Assembly (NCBI GenBank): GCA_033439265.1
Contig: JAVTVX010000010.1
Coordinates: 7,874,001-7,938,000 of the forward strand
Source: Dillenia suffruticosa
Lineage: Eukaryota; Streptophyta; Magnoliopsida; Dilleniales; Dilleniaceae
DNA length: 64,000 nucleotides
Direction: 5' to 3'
Position 1 is the first letter of the stretch. Each line of letters opens with the position of its first letter. Of the stretch, positions 12,296-25,139 are shown piece after piece. The translations under genes and the position numbers were made by a program. The notes below the pieces were generated by a model. It was not told the DNA's origin. It made no database searches and saw nothing but the letters and a program-made list of their open reading frames with translations.

Positions 12296-12860
12296 TGTTC
12301 GTCGCAAATATTGTTGCAGATTTGCAACAATTATACTTTTTCGTCGCCGAATTATCGACAAATCAAAATTTATCGTCGCCAATTTTGCGACCAAAAAAAT
12401 AATTTGTCACATATTAGCGACGAATATTTTCTCTATCGCTGATCTTAGCGACAAAATTTTTTTGTCGCTAAAGTAGCGACAAACTTTTTTACTGGTCGCT
12501 AAAATCAGCGACGAAATATTGTTCGTCGCTAAAATTGGTGACCAATAATCCTGTTCGTCGCTAATATTTGCGACGAAAAACGAGTTTGTAGCAAAATTTT
12601 TCTACAGAAAAACGAGAAGGGTGGAATCGGCATAGAAAAACGCGTTCGTCGCTGAACTTCAGCGACGAATAAAGAGTTTGCACTACTTTCAGCGACGAAT
12701 ATTGAGTTCATTGTTGATTTCAGCAACGAATAAAAGATTTCGTCGCTGATTTTAGCAACGAATAACATGTTCGTCGCTGATTTAGCGATGAACCCATGGT
12801 TCGTCGCTAAATTCAGCGACCAACTCACGTTTCGACGCTAAATTCAGCGACAAACAATGT
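12296..12860. repeat. Left subterminal repeats of the CACTA element, inner block
   Basis: A dense, better-conserved series of TTCGTCGCTAAATTTAGCGA-like motifs, alternating orientation every 20-30 bp. Such motifs are the expected binding sites of the TNPA protein. About 430 bp of AT-rich sequence without motifs separates this block from the outer one. Confidence 0.8.
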
Positions 12861-12879
12861 TTTGTTACTGATTTGGTCG

Positions 12880-13620
12880 CTGGGTTTTTTAAAAACCCAT
12901 CTTTTGCAATTTGAAGCGACACTCCCCACACGGTGCCTCTCCCTCTCTCTCACGGATTCAAGCGCGAAGGTACTCTCTCTCTCTCTTTCTCTCTCGGTCA
13001 CTCCGGCGGCAACGCCATCGGATCTTGGTGGGGGAGGGGCGCTCTGCCCCTCCGTGATCTGGCTACAGAGGCGACCAAGGGGGAGGCGCCACCTCTGCCC
13101 GAGATCCGGCTGCAGCGGCCAGATCTGGGGAGGGCCTCCCCCTGAGATTCGGCCGCAGTGGCCGGATCTGCGGAGGGCCTCCCCCCCGATTCGGCCGCAA
13201 GCGGCCAGACCAAGGGGGAGGCGCTGCCTTCGCCCCAAGATCCAGCCGCAGCGGCTAGATTTGGGGAGAGCCTCCCCCCCGAGATCCGGCCGCAGCGGCC
13301 GGATCTGTGGAGGGCCTCCCCCCCGATCCGGCCACAAGCGGCCAGATCTGGGGAGGGGCTGGCCCTCCCCTTCTGCCTCGGCGAATGAGTTCGCCGAGGC
13401 GAACTGACGGGGGAGGGTTCCCCCTTGCTCCTGATCCGGTGGCAGCATTGCCGAATCTGGGTGGGGGAGGCTCCCTCCCCTACGGGCCTTGGCGAAGGAC
13501 CTCGCCGAGGCCCACGGGGGGAGGGTCCTCCCCCTGGTCCGATCTGGCGGTGCTATCTCCAGATCTGGGCAGGGGAGCGTCTCCCCGTCCCCAGGTCCGG
13601 TGGTAGTAGCTGTCGGACCG
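12880..13620. repeat. GC-rich minisatellite block inside the CACTA element
   Basis: An abrupt GC-rich island in otherwise AT-rich DNA. Its core repeats CGGCCGCAGCGGCCAGATCT followed by GGGGAGGGCCTCCCC, roughly every 45-60 bp and imperfectly, between 13095 and 13370, with related degenerate units to 13610. Open frames run on both strands through it but follow from the lack of AT-rich stops, and no domain is seen. Its position between the subterminal array and the transposase gene suggests a promoter or leader role, which is inference. Confidence 0.75.
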
Positions 13621-14705
13621 ATTTTTTTTTTTATATAATATATTTTTTATTATATATATATATTTTTATATATTTTTTATTATTATATATATTATATATT
13701 ATAATTTTAATAATATTATAACATTATATATTATAAATTTAATATGTAATTTTAACATATATAATTTAATATATTATATATGTTATAATGTATTATATAT
13801 TATATTTTAAACATTATATCATATATGTAAAATTCTAATATTAATGTTCTATATTTAACAATATTATATAATATATAATATATATATAATATATATAATA
13901 TATATAATGTTAATGTTCTATATAATTTAACAATATATAATATATATAATGTTAATGTATAATAAATAGTTAATGTTATATAATATATATAATTATTGAT
14001 TTATATATTATTATATGTAATGTTATATATATTTAACAATATATATTATGTATAATATTCTATTATATATATTAAATAGTGGTAATTAAAAAAAATTTAT
14101 ATAATGCAGAATTTTATGTTGTATTAAATATTTTTTCTAGCATTAACATTATAATTATTTATTTTATTGTATTGTATTTATTTTATTTTAATTAATGTCA
14201 AATATTTTATTATATATTTTAACATTAGATTTATTATAAATAACATTAAAAATTTTGTATTGCAGATGTGTTTGCTCTGATGGGACCTGTTGTTCAAGTA
14301 CAGGGAAGAAGAGTAGATATTGAAACGGTTGAAATATATATTTTTTCATCGCATTTATTATTTTTTTTTTCATTTTTTTTTATCATTTGTTTCTAGTATG
14401 CATGTATGTATGTTGTATTTTCATAAATTGTAATAATTATAAATTATTTATACATTTTTTTGCGAGTAAATGTAAAAAAAATTATATTTACTTTTTATTA
14501 TTTTGCATAAATGGTATGCGTTAATAATTTCTATTAACGTTTTTATATTTATTAAATTATTTTAATATATGTTAATAATTTTTAAATGTTTTGTTATTAG
14601 ATGTTAATTATTTCTTATTAACGTTTTTTTTTCAATATCATCTACATTTTGTGAATACTTTTATTTATTAATATTTTATAAATTTTATTTTTATAAGCAG
14701 CGACA
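13621..14705. other. AT-rich spacer between GC block and TNP2 gene
   Basis: Long runs of TA-rich sequence (13620-14240) with no gene. A short stretch at 14265-14330, preceded by TTGCAG, could be a leader exon of the transposase gene, but I cannot prove it. Confidence 0.4.
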
Positions 14706-17700
14706 ATGCAAAACGAAAGAGGTTGGATGTATAATAAGAATTTATCTGATCGTCGTGATTTAACTGATGAGTTTATTTGTGGGGTGGAACAATTCTTGAA
14801 TTTCGTAACTAGTAAGCTTAAGTTTATGGATGGGAATAAGTTAAGGTGTCTGTGTAGAAAGTGTGGTAATGATAAATTTCATGTATGTGATAAAGTTAGG
14901 GAATATCTTTGTAAATTTGGTTTTACTCTAAATTACTACAATTGGACTTGTCATGGTGAACCGTTTATATCTGATGAAAAGTATGTTCGAAATATATATT
15001 TTTCAGTTAGAGGGGATCACAATTATTATGATCAGTTAAATTCATATAAGCAGATGGTATTTGATGCAATGAGTCAAAAATTTGTACCCCAATCAAACTA
15101 TGCAAGTTCTAGTTTTGTACCAACAAATGAAGATATACATACAAGTTATGCATCACCATTGGAGGGGGTAGAAGTAACATTGTGTAGATGAGAATGTGCA
15201 AAATGAAAATTATTTGTCTAACTAATTTCAAGAAATGTTGAGAGTTGCAGATGAATCTTTATGGGTTGGTTGTGACACCCACACTAAGTTGTCATTAACG
15301 GCTAGAATGTTGAATGTCAAGGCAGAGCATAATTTGTTTGAGAATTGCTTCAATGATATTGTTCAAGAAATGGGAGAAGTATTGACTCGTGATCATATAA
15401 TGCCGAATGAATTTTATAGTATGAAAAAGTTGGTGAATGACTTGGGTCTTCCGGTGGAAAGAATTGATGTATGCAGAGATGGTTGCATGTTATTTTGGGG
15501 AGCTGATGAAAATATAGAATTTTGTAAATTTTGTAACCAAAGTAGATACAAGAGTACTAGGAGGTCAGGTCATAATCAGCGACCTAAACCATTTAAGCAA
15601 ATGTTTTATTTTCCATTGACTCCTAGATTGCAAAGACTTTATGCATCGAAAGCTACTGCTGAATATATGACTTGGCATGCAAATCATCAAACAGAAGAAA
15701 GATTAATGTGTCACCCTTCAGATACAGAGGAATAAAAAAATTTTGATGTGACATATCTTGAATTTGCAAAAGAGACTCGAAACATTAGGTTAGGTCTTTG
15801 TGCTGATGAGTTTGCTCCATTTGAAAAATCAGGAAAAACTTATTCATGTTGGCCAGTGATTTTAACTCCGTATAATATTCCTCTGGGTATGTGTATGAAG
15901 ACACCCTATATGTTTTTGACATTGGTGATACCTGGCCCTCAAAATCCGAAAAAGTTGATAGATATTTATATGCAACCATTGATTGCGGAGTTAAAACAAT
16001 TATGAGATGACGGTATTCTTACATATGATGTTAACACTGATAAGATGTTTGTAATGAAGGCTACTCTTCTTTGGACGATAAATAACTTTCTAGCTTGTGG
16101 CATGTTATCAGGATAGAGTACTGCTGGGGTTTTAGGATGTCCAATATGTATGGAGAGATCAAAATCGTTCAGATTGAAATATGGTAAGAAGACGAATTAT
16201 TTTGATTGTCATAGACAATTTTTGCCACAAAATCATAAATTTAAAAGAAATAAAGAAGAGTTTACGAAGAATAGAGTTGAAAAAACACCTCCTCCGTTGA
16301 GATTAACTGGTCAATAAATTTGGGAGTAAGTGTCTCACTTTCCATCTGTTATTAAAGATCCACATGGTATAACGTATGGATATGGAAGTATGCATAAATG
16401 GACGAAACGGAGTATATTTTGGGATCTACCATATTAAAAGACCCATCTGATTCATCATAATCACGATTTGATGCATATCGAGAAAAATGTTTTTGATAAT
16501 GTGATTAATACATTGATGGATTTTTCTGGAAAAACGAAAGATAACTTGAATGCGAGAAAAGATATGCGGCTTCATTGTAATCGACGTACACTTGATGTGG
16601 ATGGAAGTAGTAAGGGACCAAAACCAAAGACAATTTATATAATAAATAAGGATCAGAGACGGAAAGTTTGTGAATGGTTGAAATCGTTGAGATTTCCTGA
16701 TGGTTATGCCTCAAATCTTGGGAGATGTGTCGATATGAAAGAATGCAAGTTGATTGGTTTGAAAATTCATGATTGTCACATATTTATGGAAAGATTGATT
16801 TCTATTGCTTTTAAGAGACTTTTACCAAATTTTGTATGGGCGTCATCACAGAATTAAGAGACAGAGAGCGGGCAGAAACGATGAGGGTCTTGTTGATCCT
16901 AACTCAAATTCATTCTCTATTTTCAACTATCTCGGTCGAGCAAGTGGGTTATGTAAGGTTAGATATTTAACTGATAAAGAATGGCGGGCAGTCTATACAT
17001 ATATTTTACTGAACTGTCCAGAAGTTACGCCATATTTCGAGTAAGTACTTTTTTCCAAATAAATGTATTCTTTGTATTGTTAAATTTTTTGACATAAATT
17101 GTCTTATCTAATGATAGCATTTTTCAACATTCACGGTTTGAACTATCGATGAATGAGTTCAATCGTGTGCGATGAAGAATTTGTAGCATGGTTTAAAACA
17201 TATGTAAGTTTTGAAATTTTATAAATATTTGATTAATAAAAAATTAACACATTTATTTTACTTCAAGTTCAATGTAATCAAGATCAAGTTGAACAAGAAT
17301 TGTTAATTCATCTGTCATGGGGTCCAAACTCAACGGTACCAACTTGGCCATCATATTTTATAAACGGATATAATTTTCACACTAAAAAATATGGAATCGA
17401 AAAAGCTACAATGAATAGTGGTATTTGTGTTCAGTTATCCAACGATAGAGGTGTAAAAGATGATTTTTATGGTTTGTTGGATGAAATTCTTGAGGCAGAG
17501 TACCTTGAAGTAGAGTTGCGGGTCGTCTTATTTATGTGCTAATGGTTTGACCCCGTAAAAGAGATGGATGTGCATCCAAAATTTAATTTGGTCGAAATAA
17601 ATCATAAAAAATTTTATAAAAGATATGAACCATTCGTATTGGCACAACAAGCGATTCAAGCGTATTATGCATCATATCCTAGTTTGAAACGTGACAAAAT

Positions 17701-18002
17701 TGATTGGTGGGCTATTTGTAAAATGAAAATATGAAAAAAAATTGAGGAACGTTGGGAAGATATAGCATATCAACAAGATGAAGTTATCAACACGTTTCAG
17801 ACTGAGGAATATATTATTCCAACATTACGAGATCCACGTGGAGTAGTGACAAATATGGATCAAACTGAAATTCATGACGTTGAGGATGAAGAATCTGATT
17901 TTGAGACAGATGATGAAGATGAAGATGAAGATGAGGATGAATTTGATGTTGAAGAATCTGATAATGCGGATGATGATGATCATGATGACTTAGATTTTTG
18001 AT
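14706..18002 (+). pseudogene. CACTA transposase TNP2/TNPD (Transposase_21), decayed
   Basis: Frames in order: an N-terminal transposase-associated domain (14706-15191; WMYNKNL, then CLCRKCGNDKF with HGE), the TNP2 catalytic region (15235-16860; YSCWPVILTPYNIPLGMCMK, FLTLVIPGPQNPKKLIDIYM, DLMHIEKNVFDN), a DUF4218 remnant (about 16890-17043; YILLNCPEVTPYFE) and DUF4216 plus an acidic tail (17280-18002; DETDDEDEDEDEDE-like). In-frame stops occur at 16003, 16114, 16314, 16326 and 16435; several replace conserved Trp codons. Most of DUF4218 is missing between about 16858 and 16890. Introns lie near 17042-17118 and 17203-17267. In the family this protein cuts and joins the ends; this copy cannot make it. 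Confidence 0.88.
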
Positions 18003-18289
18003 CGTCGGTGAGTGTTGTTTTTTTAAGATTTATTATAATTGTCTAACACCATATTAAATTTTATTTAATTGTTTGAATGTGAAAATACATTTAGATTTGC
18101 ATATTTCGTTTCTCAATTTGTATGTTATATTTAATATCTCATGTTTCATTTTCAAAAAATTATTTGCTAATACGCTATATTTTTTTATAGATCATTTCAG
18201 ACGACAATTTAAATATGATATATTTTTTCATATACTCTATTATATTTTTTATAAACATGAAATTTTCATTGCTTGCAAGACCAAACTCT

Positions 18290-20417
18290 TGTGACAGTAT
18301 CGACGTGGAGGGTATAGACGATCTTCTGATGCAAGACCAAACTCTTTAGCGTCACCGTCCGCTTCAGCTACACCTTCCCATGTCCCTTCGCCTTCTCCTG
18401 ATGCACCTTTATCGTCTCCATCAGTTGCACCTTCAGTTGTACCTTCAATGCAAGATTCACACGTTGAGGGAGAAGATACGCGAGAGGTGATATCCCCTTG
18501 CGGAGATTCATAAGTAGTAAATTTTGAATTATTATCACAAGAGTTTTTTTTTATATACCTGATTAGTTTGTTTAACTATTTTTTTACTAACCATTTTTTG
18601 TTTCTAATTTTTTGATAGATTCATAAATTCTGTGTGTGTTATTCATGAGTTAAATAGAATCATTAACAACCATTGAGGAGGGGTATCGATATCTTACACA
18701 AGTATTCCAGATGATATCAAAGAGTTATGGTGGAGAGAATTCAAGGTAAATTAGGCCTCTAAGTTTAAATATAAAAATAAGCGTATGATTTAAATATAAC
18801 TAATTGTATTTTTTTTATTGCAGTGAAAGTTCAATTAGGATGATATCGAGGGGTTTGAAATAAGAAGAATTTTTAATAAAAAATACGGTCATCACATCCG
18901 AGCTATACTAAATCATGCAAAGACTAATCGAAAGAAGTCAAACTGCATCACCGAAGAAAATTGGCTCAGGATTTTAAACTTTTGGGATTCCGATGAGAGC
19001 CGACGGAGGAGTGAGCAGAATAAAAAGAATCGATCTTATAATTCTGTGGAATCATTTGCTACTTATGCAGGAGGCTCTATCAATATTGATGAGTATAGAA
19101 ATAGAATGGTAATTTGGTTAAATTACTATTTTTTTGAATTTAATTCATTTAATTTTTCATTATTTCATTATATCTAACGGTGTTTTTTTTGGCCAAGAAA
19201 ATGGGATCCCAGCCATCATTTATAGAGACTTTTATACGGACTTTTCAGAAAAAAGACAAGACCTGGAGTGGGGAGAGAGGTAGAGCGGTTATGGTATGTA
19301 ATTTCAAAATTTTTAATTGTTTTATAGACACTTTGCAACAAAAATTTTAACATATTATATTGAATCTATCATAACAACGTTAGAAGATGAATTTATTAGA
19401 TTTGTCTATACAAATTTTTTTTTCATTATTTAAATTTATTTTTTCATTTCTAATTTATACTTTTTTGTATCATTATTAATTAAAATTAGGGAATACATAA
19501 TATCAATTTTATTACGTCGTTTCCGAATGGTTGGTTCATTATGTTACGTACTAGTATAATTTTTTTCTTTTATTCGATCTGTTATAGTTTCAAACTCTTA
19601 ATAATAGTTGAATTTTAATTTCAATTAGAGCACTCCTCATTATCTAAGTATCATTTTCATGGATAAAGTAACTAAATACATAAATAGAAGTATGTTTAAT
19701 TTCAATTCCATAAATCTATTAAATTTGTAATATTTGATTCATATATTAATTTTTGTGTCTTATTGTTTCCTGTCAATCGCTTAATGAGTATTACAATTTT
19801 GTATTTTTATTTTCTTTGTTGGATATTTTATTATATTATTAAACTGTTAATTGACACTTGTATTTCTTTTATTGGATATTTTATTATATTGTTATTTTAA
19901 TTTTTTTTTAATTTTTCTTATGACAATGTAGGAAAAATATGATCAGCTTGTATTGAAAAATTCCAATGGTAGTGATGATGTTGCTACGTTTGAGCCATCT
20001 GTTAATAATATGGCTTTATGGGTTGAGGCTACTGGTGGAGCGAAGCAGGGAAGAGTACTTGGGATGGGCTTGTTGAGCAGGACTTGCAGAATCAGTGGTC
20101 CATCTTCTTCCACCCAGACACCAGTAAAAAAAGAATTAATGCAAATAAACCAAGAGCTGAGCCACTTGAAGGAGCAGTTAGCACAAAAAAACAATGAACT
20201 TCAAGCCATGTGCGCAGAACTCGAGCGAAGAGATAATGAATTTGAAGAGTTTCGTACACAACAGAGGTTTATAATGCAGCATTTTCAGTCAGTCTCTGCT
20301 TCAAATTCGAATCCCCTTTTTCAATTTCCTCCAAATGATGGTGATGATGATTATGACATATTTGGTGATGATGATGGTGCTGGTGACGGTGATGGTGATG
20401 GTGATGATGTTTTTTGA
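18290..20417 (+). pseudogene. TNPA-like CACTA protein (Transposase_24, Ptta/En/Spm family)
   Basis: Exon-like blocks on the same strand just after TNP2: a Ser/Pro-rich start (18300-18511), a piece with IPDDIKELWWREFK (about 18620-18745), the conserved core with RRRSEQNKKNRSYNS (18830-19108), a piece with PSFIETFIRTFQKKDKTWSG (19197-19294) and the last exon (19931-20417) with WVEATGGAKQGRVLGMG, a coiled coil (ELSHLKEQLAQKNNELQA) and an Asp/Gly tail. Introns fit GT-AG. A few stops (near 18680 and 18838) suggest decay, although exon borders there are uncertain. TNPA-type proteins bind subterminal repeats and regulate transposition. Confidence 0.8.
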
Positions 20418-20759
20418 GATATTTTTTTTATTTTTTCATGCTTACATTTAAATATGGTTGTTATTATTATTTGGTTCATACTGCTAGATATTGATATTCT
20501 GTTACTTATTTATTACTATTTATTATTATTTCATGACGATGGTAGTACTTTTACAATTATTATTTGATTGATACAATTAGATGGTTAATTGTTTGGATGA
20601 GTAGAGATTGAATAAATTTCATATTATTGGCTGTTGGATGGTACTCTAGATGGTTTATTGATGATGATGTTGGATGTTTAGTTCATAAACTGGTTGGCTG
20701 AGTAGAGAAAAATATGATATTTAGGGAAAATTGGTGCAAAAAAAAAAACAAACCAAATT

Positions 20760-21420
20760 TTTTGTCACAAATTTTCTAGATTTGTCACAAAATTCGTCGC
20801 TGATTCTGATATTCGTCACAAAATTTGTTGCTAAATTTTTCACACTTCGTCGCAACATTCGTCACTAAATTTATTGCCGAATTTGTCGTAAATTAGTGAC
20901 AAATTGTACAACAAATAAATATTCGTCGCACTTATGCGACGATAACAATTTGTCGCAAATTTCTGACGAAATTTTTTTTCGTAGCAAAATTTGTTGCAAA
21001 AATTAGCGACGAAAAATTTTTTGTTGCAAATTTGCAACAAAAAAATTCGTTGCCAATTTTGCGATAAATAATTATTTGTCGCTAATTTGTAACAAATAAT
21101 ATTCGTTGCAAAATTGGTCGCAAAATTACAACAAAGAATTTTTTATGCTAATTTTTTTGACGAATTAATTTGTAATAGATATTTTTTGTCGCAAAATGTA
21201 TCGAAAATTTACAACAAAAATATTTTGGTTGCTAATTTTTGCGACGAAATATTATTGGTCGCTAATGTTGCGACAAATATGATATTTTTGGTTGTAAATA
21301 TTTGCGATGAGTTATTAGTGACAAACTATTTTTTATCGAACAATTCGTAGTAAATTTATTTAGCGACAAAATTTTCTCCGATTTTTATTGCAAAATTTAT
21401 CGCAAATATACTTTTTTTTT
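20760..21420. repeat. Right subterminal repeats of the CACTA element
   Basis: Dense TTTGTCGCAAAATT/AGCGACGAAAAA motifs in both orientations, matching those of the left end, up to a 25-base poly-T run next to the terminus. Confidence 0.8.
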
Positions 21421-22084
21421 TTTTTTTTTTTGTAGTGACTTCTGTTCCTGTGAGTTGCGTGTGTGAATTGATTAGAATCCCAAATCACAACAGCCCAAGA
21501 GAGTTTAACATTAAATAGAAGGCCTCGGTACAAATCAAAACACCTTTGAGTTGAGGTTGTGGGCCATCCACTTGATGGGTGCTTGAGCTGATTGGTATTG
21601 ACGGACAACGAGATAAGAGTAATAAGAGTTTAAATACTCTATACAAATATACTAGAATATTAAAATTCTAACGCTGCTACTACAATCACCAAAGAAATAA
21701 CCTAAATCAACTCAACTTAAAGAAGGAAGCAAATAATCCTACAAACAAGGGCTTTCTCAGGGGCCATAAGGTTGACAGTAAAATAATTTTAAAATATAAA
21801 ATATATTAAAAATTTATACAATTCTAATTGAAAATAAATAAATAAATATATATATATATATATATATATACATTAAAAATAGGTAAATAAGAAAATAAGA
21901 AATAGTTTGTAGAACAAATAGATTTAGAAAATAAGCAATAAGAAAACATACGCAGTATAAACTTTTAATATAAATTTTTTGTTCAGTTAGAATTTTTGTT
22001 CATTATTTAAGAATTAAAGGGGAAAAAACTAAATGGAAAAGAAAAAAGTCAGTATAAGAAAGAAAATAGATTTAGGTTTAAGTG

Positions 22085-22111
22085 GTTTCATAATCAAACC
22101 AGGGGGGGGGG

Positions 22112-22144
<33 letters not shown>

Positions 22145-22310
22145 TTAGGGTTTAGTGAAACTTATTAAGAAAGAAGATTAGGTTTAGACTGAGCTGAAAG
22201 AGAGAGAGAGTGAGAAGGTTAGGGTTTAGTGAAACTTATTAAGAAAGAATATTAGGTTTAGAGTGAGCCCGAGAGAGAGAGAGAGAGAGAAGGGTAGGTT
22301 TAGAGATAGA
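22085..22310. repeat. GA-microsatellite-headed tandem repeat, about 77 bp, 2-3 copies
   Basis: Units begin with a (GA)n tract and continue with TTAGGGTTTAGTGAAACTTA and a TTAGGTTTAGA end; clear copies start near 22141 and 22218, with a partial third to 22310. A poly-G run precedes the first. Confidence 0.75.
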
Positions 22311-22464
22311 CGAAGGAAAATTAATTTTTTTTTTATTATTGATTTTAAGAACATGCTAAATTATGTCTATATAGATTGACACATAATTGTTTGATTTATT
22401 TAGTCCAAAAGTCATTGAATTAATTTGTATTAAACAAACCCACCACTGATTTCCACCGTCACTG

Positions 22465-22925
22465 CTCTGTCTCCCTTCTTTGATTTGTCTTAGTCTCACT
22501 TCGTTCTTCTTCTCTCTCCATGGATTTCTTTCCCTACCTCTAATCTCGCTTTCACTCTCATCTACTCTATCCTATCATTTCTCTCTTTCCCGTCTCAACT
22601 ATTTCTTCTCCCTTTCTATACATTACCTGGCCTTCTCGGGACGACTCACTCCCAATCCATTCCAGCATTCCTCTCACCGGACGACCCGTCAATTGTGTCA
22701 ATGCACTTTATCTCCCTTCTTTGATTGTCTGTCTCACTCCGGTCTTCTCTCTCTCCACTGATTTCTTTCTCTACCTCTCATCTCGCTCTCACCCTCATCA
22801 ACCCCATCATCTCTCTTTCCTGTCTCAACTATTTCTTCTCTCTTTCCACGCATTACCTAGCCTTCATGGGACGACTTACTCCCAATCAACCTCACTTGAA
22901 AGCAACCTCTCAATTTCACAATGAC
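22465..22925. repeat. Direct duplication, about 185 bp, offset about 241 bp
   Basis: Shared blocks CTCCCTTCTTTGATT, CTCAACTATTTCTTCTC and ACTCACTCCCAATC-like recur in the same order starting near 22470 and 22711. The copies differ at about one base in eight by eye. CT-rich; no coding potential. Confidence 0.7.
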
Positions 22926-23124
22926 CCCAAATAAATTCTCTATCGTCACTCTCGGAGACAAGGTGTAAACAAGTCAGTAGAAATGAGATTAGTTCAAACT
23001 TCGCTCTCTACTATATAATATCTACAACTTGGAGCTTTCAATATATTACAAAAACATTTATTTTCAGTCAAAAGCATTTAAATTATCATTATATTCATAT
23101 TTAGGAACACTTGAAGTTCTAGTC

Positions 23125-24141
23125 TATTGGGTAGGTTAGACTCTACAGATAATGATTTTACTAACTCGAATCGGATGGTTTATCTATATGGTGATCTCAA
23201 TCGATAAGACCTGTAAAAGACCATCGGAGATTATTTTGAAAGCGGAGATTCTGACGCTAAAGTTAGAGAGTATTTTTCGAAAGTGAAGAAACAAACTGTT
23301 ATCGAAAGAGAGAGTGCTCTGTGTGCTTTGTGTTCTCTGTGTAGATCCAGAAGACTTACCTTGATTGTCTACGCATTAAAACTTATATATCTTTTGCTTG
23401 TGAGAGTCGTATGCATGTGAGGTGATAAAACCACAGTTTCCTTATGAAAGTATCCCGAGATTTCGAGGAATAAAATCGTAGGATTCTCAAAAATTGTGAA
23501 ATGTTATCCATTTGGGAAGTCTAGATCGTCATAGGGATTTTTTTTCTTATCGGCCATAGTTATAGACTTCATTTCCATTTACGTGGGATTTTTCTATCTT
23601 TTTAGGAAAATAAATATTTCCTTAGCAAGTTGAACAATTGACACTAAGCAGTAAGAAAACTTGAGGACCGACCGGTTGCGGTGCTGAGCAGTTGATTTAT
23701 CAGAGAGGAGTGACTGCCGATCCATGTTGAGAGGGTTTGCCGTTGATCGTGGGCTTGGCTACCTTTGGGCCCCACATGATTTGGGTCATATATCATCATT
23801 TTCCTCCTACTCCTTTTGTCACTTTATAGGAGAGACGTAAGGAATAAGTCAACGGTTGAAACTTGGAAAATCATGAGAGTGTTAATGCATTTAACTTTTG
23901 AGTAAATAATTCTGGAATAAATGTTTCGTGGGGAGCTGAACAGGTTGATACTCCTCATTCATTGGGCACGTTTCTCATTAGATCATTTCGTCTGCCCAAG
24001 ATCACAAGGATTACGTCTCTGCGGCTATAAATAAAGTTCGTATGACCCAACATTGTCTCTGAGAGGTCTTGTGTACTTTTATGAGCGATTCTATGAGTTT
24101 CCATTGTTGAAAGTTTATATTTATGAGAGATATCTCGGTTA
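23125..24141 (-). repeat. 3' LTR of Tat-type element A
   Basis: Matches 29514-30100 in order over ACTCGAATCGGATGGTTTA, GAGAGAGTGCTC and GGGCTTGGCTRCYTTTGGG blocks. The inner end is set by comparison with element B (34132) and may be off by some bases. Confidence 0.7.
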
Positions 24142-25139
24142 TGGGTTCTGAATCACAAAACCCTGTAGTTTAAGAAACTTCTACCAATGCAAGGTTCCAT
24201 CAAAGTTGGGGCTGCTGACGCAAGGTCTCATCATGTCGTTTGGTCATTGGACAACGTGGTGGAAATTGTCGGGACTCTCATCAAAGTTCTTGAACTTGTG
24301 AAGGGAGAGATATTTGCTCACAGAGGAAACTCTCTTTGCAACGTTAGAACCATCGTTCAGCCACTCAATGTAGCAGAGGTTGCCTGAGACACTTCTTGGC
24401 ACTCTGTTGGGTCGGGCAATAAGAGTAGTTGGGAGTTGGTCGAAGGCTTGGGCAATGCAGAGGGTTTGAAACCTGATATTTCCTTTCGGTTTCGTTTTTG
24501 GCCAACTCCTACATTCTCGAAGTCCATTGCAACTTTTGCTGGAAAGGGTTTACAGTTTTTACCCTTATCAATTCCACCACTCGAGGTTGGTTTGATAGAC
24601 TGTGAAGGCTCCTGTGGTCCAGTTGCATAACGTTGATGGGTCATGGAGTTTCTCCTGGTTTTCGGCTTACATTGGATTAGTTTTCTACTATAGGTTTTTC
24701 ACGTATTTCTTTCGATATAACTCGATTTGACTTAAGGACTTTGGATTTCCTTGGCATTGTATCCGACTGCGTATTCTAATATATATATTCTTCAAATTGA
24801 AATGAAAGAAAAGTTTTTTGTTACTTACTCGTCAATCTCACTTTTGAATGATCACTTTGTCATTAGCAGTTCACTGATGTGCATGACAAGCGTCGGAACA
24901 TTAAGCAAATGACTTAACTAATAGGATCTAACCGATAGGAGGCTTTATGATCGGCCTACTTTCTTGTTGGGACGATGCTATTCTTTTGTCATTCATGCAA
25001 TCTTTGGCCGAGAGAGTGAGTTCGCTTAAGCGGAGGGTTTTGTTCATTCAAGACCTTAACCGAGTGTGAGGGACATATTCATTTTGTTCAGGAGACTCAT
25101 TTCTTAACATGTTCGTTCGTTAGATGAAGCGATACTTGC
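24142..25139. other. Untranslated 3' region of element A
   Basis: Between the tandem repeats and the 3' LTR. Short ORFs on both strands (24187-24644) overlap each other and show no domain. In Tat elements this region is long and variable. Confidence 0.4.

Larger units (their letters stand above)
11269..21437 (+). mobile_element. Complete CACTA (En/Spm) transposon, 10.2 kb
   Basis: It begins CACTACAAAAAAA at 11269 and ends with the inverted copy TTTTTTTGTAGTG at 21437. The flanking bases are ACT on both sides (11266-11268 and 21438-21440), a perfect 3-bp target duplication as expected for this superfamily. Inside are subterminal arrays of short inverted and direct TTTAGCGACGAA-like motifs, a GC-rich block, a TNP2 transposase gene and a TNPA-like gene. 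Both genes contain several stops, so this copy is not autonomous now. The termini may still be recognised if an active relative supplies transposase. Confidence 0.93.
21441..23124. other. Intergenic DNA with local duplications, no gene recognised
   Basis: Contains a TA microsatellite (about 21842-21871), GA-headed tandem repeats (22110-22310) and a pair of CT-rich direct repeats (22465-22925). The ORFs in the latter are CT-rich leader-like sequence without a domain. Confidence 0.5.

Noticed and set aside
12825-13448. Overlapping ORFs of 181 and 207 codons on both strands in the GC-rich block
   Set aside because: They arise because GC-rich repeats lack stop codons; the products are repetitive and match no domain.
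24187-24644. ORFs on both strands beside the LTR of element A
   Set aside because: They overlap, lack domains and lie in the untranslated 3' region of the element.
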